Source: CAYFPS01 sp964345075
Lineage (GTDB): Bacteria > CAIWAD01
Reading direction: 5' to 3'
NCBI GenBank assembly: GCA_964345075.1
Contig: CAYFPS010000022.1
Coordinates: 1-41,993 of the forward strand
DNA: 41,993 nt
In this document: in pieces, positions 41,734-41,993 of the stretch
How positions within the stretch are numbered: position 1 is the first letter of the stretch
Layout: the number at the start of each line of letters is the position of its first letter
Translations under genes and position numbers: made by a program
Notes under the pieces: model-generated
What the model was told of the DNA's origin: nothing
Database searches by the model: none
The model's input: only the letters and a program-made list of their open reading frames with translations

Positions 41734-41766
41734 CTGGCACTCCCCTGGCACTCCCCTGGCACTCCC
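41734..41766 (+). repeat. Three tandem 11-bp units CTGGCACTCCC
   Basis: Exact or near-exact copies at 41734, 41745 and 41756. A related GCACTCCCCCGGAACC stretch recurs at 41895-41910, so this spacer and the following 109-bp element are duplicated together. Confidence 0.88.
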
Positions 41767-41781
41767 CCGGAACCAAGTACG

Positions 41782-41890
41782 CCAGTGGGGCAGTTGTCGA
41801 CACAGTCGGCAAATGGCCCCTGGCGAAGTGCCGATTTATCGGCACGGCTACCGCTTCAGCAAGGACCGGCTTCGGCCGCCGTTGAAGCGG
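41782..41890 (+). repeat. 109-bp structured repeat, copy 5
   Basis: Full-length copy. The short hairpin keeps its GTGCCGA/TCGGCAC stem while the loop changes from CCGA to TTTA. The long stem reads CCGCTTCAGC/GTTGAAGCGG, so the third pair becomes G-C. The inner stem becomes GGC-TTCG-GCC. Confidence 0.93.
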
Positions 41891-41917
41891 ACGGGCACTC
41901 CCCCGGAACCAAGTACG

Positions 41918-41993
41918 CCAGTGGGGCAGTTGTCGACGCAGTCGGCAAATGGCCCCTGGCGAAGTGCCGATTTATCGGCACGGCTACCGCTTC
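41918..41993 (+). repeat. 109-bp structured repeat, copy 6 (cut by window end)
   Basis: The first 76 bp of another copy in direct orientation, identical in type to copy 5 (TTTA loop). Confidence 0.92.

Larger units (their letters stand above)
41410..41993. other. Gene-free repeat island at the right window end
   Basis: No credible gene is visible in these 584 bases. They hold a CCCGC/GCGGG hairpin (41463-41476), two 53-bp direct repeats, three copies of the 109-bp element (one truncated, one full, one cut by the window edge), and an 11-bp tandem repeat. The segment 41661-41733 has no recognisable feature. Confidence 0.8.

Overview
The window looks like a chromosomal scaffold from an uncultured bacterium of the FCB superphylum, outside classical Bacteroidota. 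The reasons are secreted proteins ending in a type IX secretion (T9SS) C-terminal domain with YPNPFNP-like motifs, a PorV-type outer-membrane protein, a TonB receptor with a carboxypeptidase-like N-terminal domain but no SusD partner, a moderately GC-rich base composition, and assembly gaps of N. I see no rRNA, tRNA, CRISPR array, transposase or phage module.

Layout. 1-4.9 kb: a heptamer tandem array, a secreted hypothetical protein, then a small coiled-coil protein coupled to a gapped secreted M43-like metalloprotease. 4.9-13.5 kb (minus strand): a tightly overlapping operon with patatin, a small membrane protein, glycogen phosphorylase, M18 aminopeptidase, a proline-type Na+ symporter and glycogen debranching enzyme. 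13.5-16.3 kb (minus): a 2-oxoacid:ferredoxin oxidoreductase operon. 16.4-21.2 kb: a three-gene amidoligase cassette (C39-like peptidase, RLAN/RimK ATP-grasp, GCS2 ligase) set between repeat islands that include a 235-bp inverted repeat and a 109-bp structured repeat. 21.2-22.9 kb: a DUF1611 P-loop protein and a divergent rubrerythrin. 22.9-40.0 kb (minus): a seven-gene starch-utilisation operon (alpha-amylase, second GH13 enzyme, MalK-type ATPase, TonB receptor, giant secreted protein, PorV-like protein, secreted starch-binding protein). 40.2-41.4 kb: superoxide dismutase plus bacilliredoxin. The last 0.6 kb is another repeat island.

Physiology. The starch locus would degrade alpha-glucan outside the cell and import it. 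The glycogen genes would store and remobilise glucose. The ferredoxin oxidoreductase, rubrerythrin, SOD and bacilliredoxin suit an anaerobic or microaerobic cell that meets oxygen.

The most striking signal is not a gene. The octamer GTGATACA occurs 35 times by hand count on the two strands together, where about 1.3 are expected with equal base frequencies. Sites lie in different reading frames and different genes, with 13 in a 5.1-kb stretch of the starch enzymes. Its density resembles that of DNA-uptake sequences of Haemophilus and Neisseria, or a Chi-like site. I found no matching consensus that I know.
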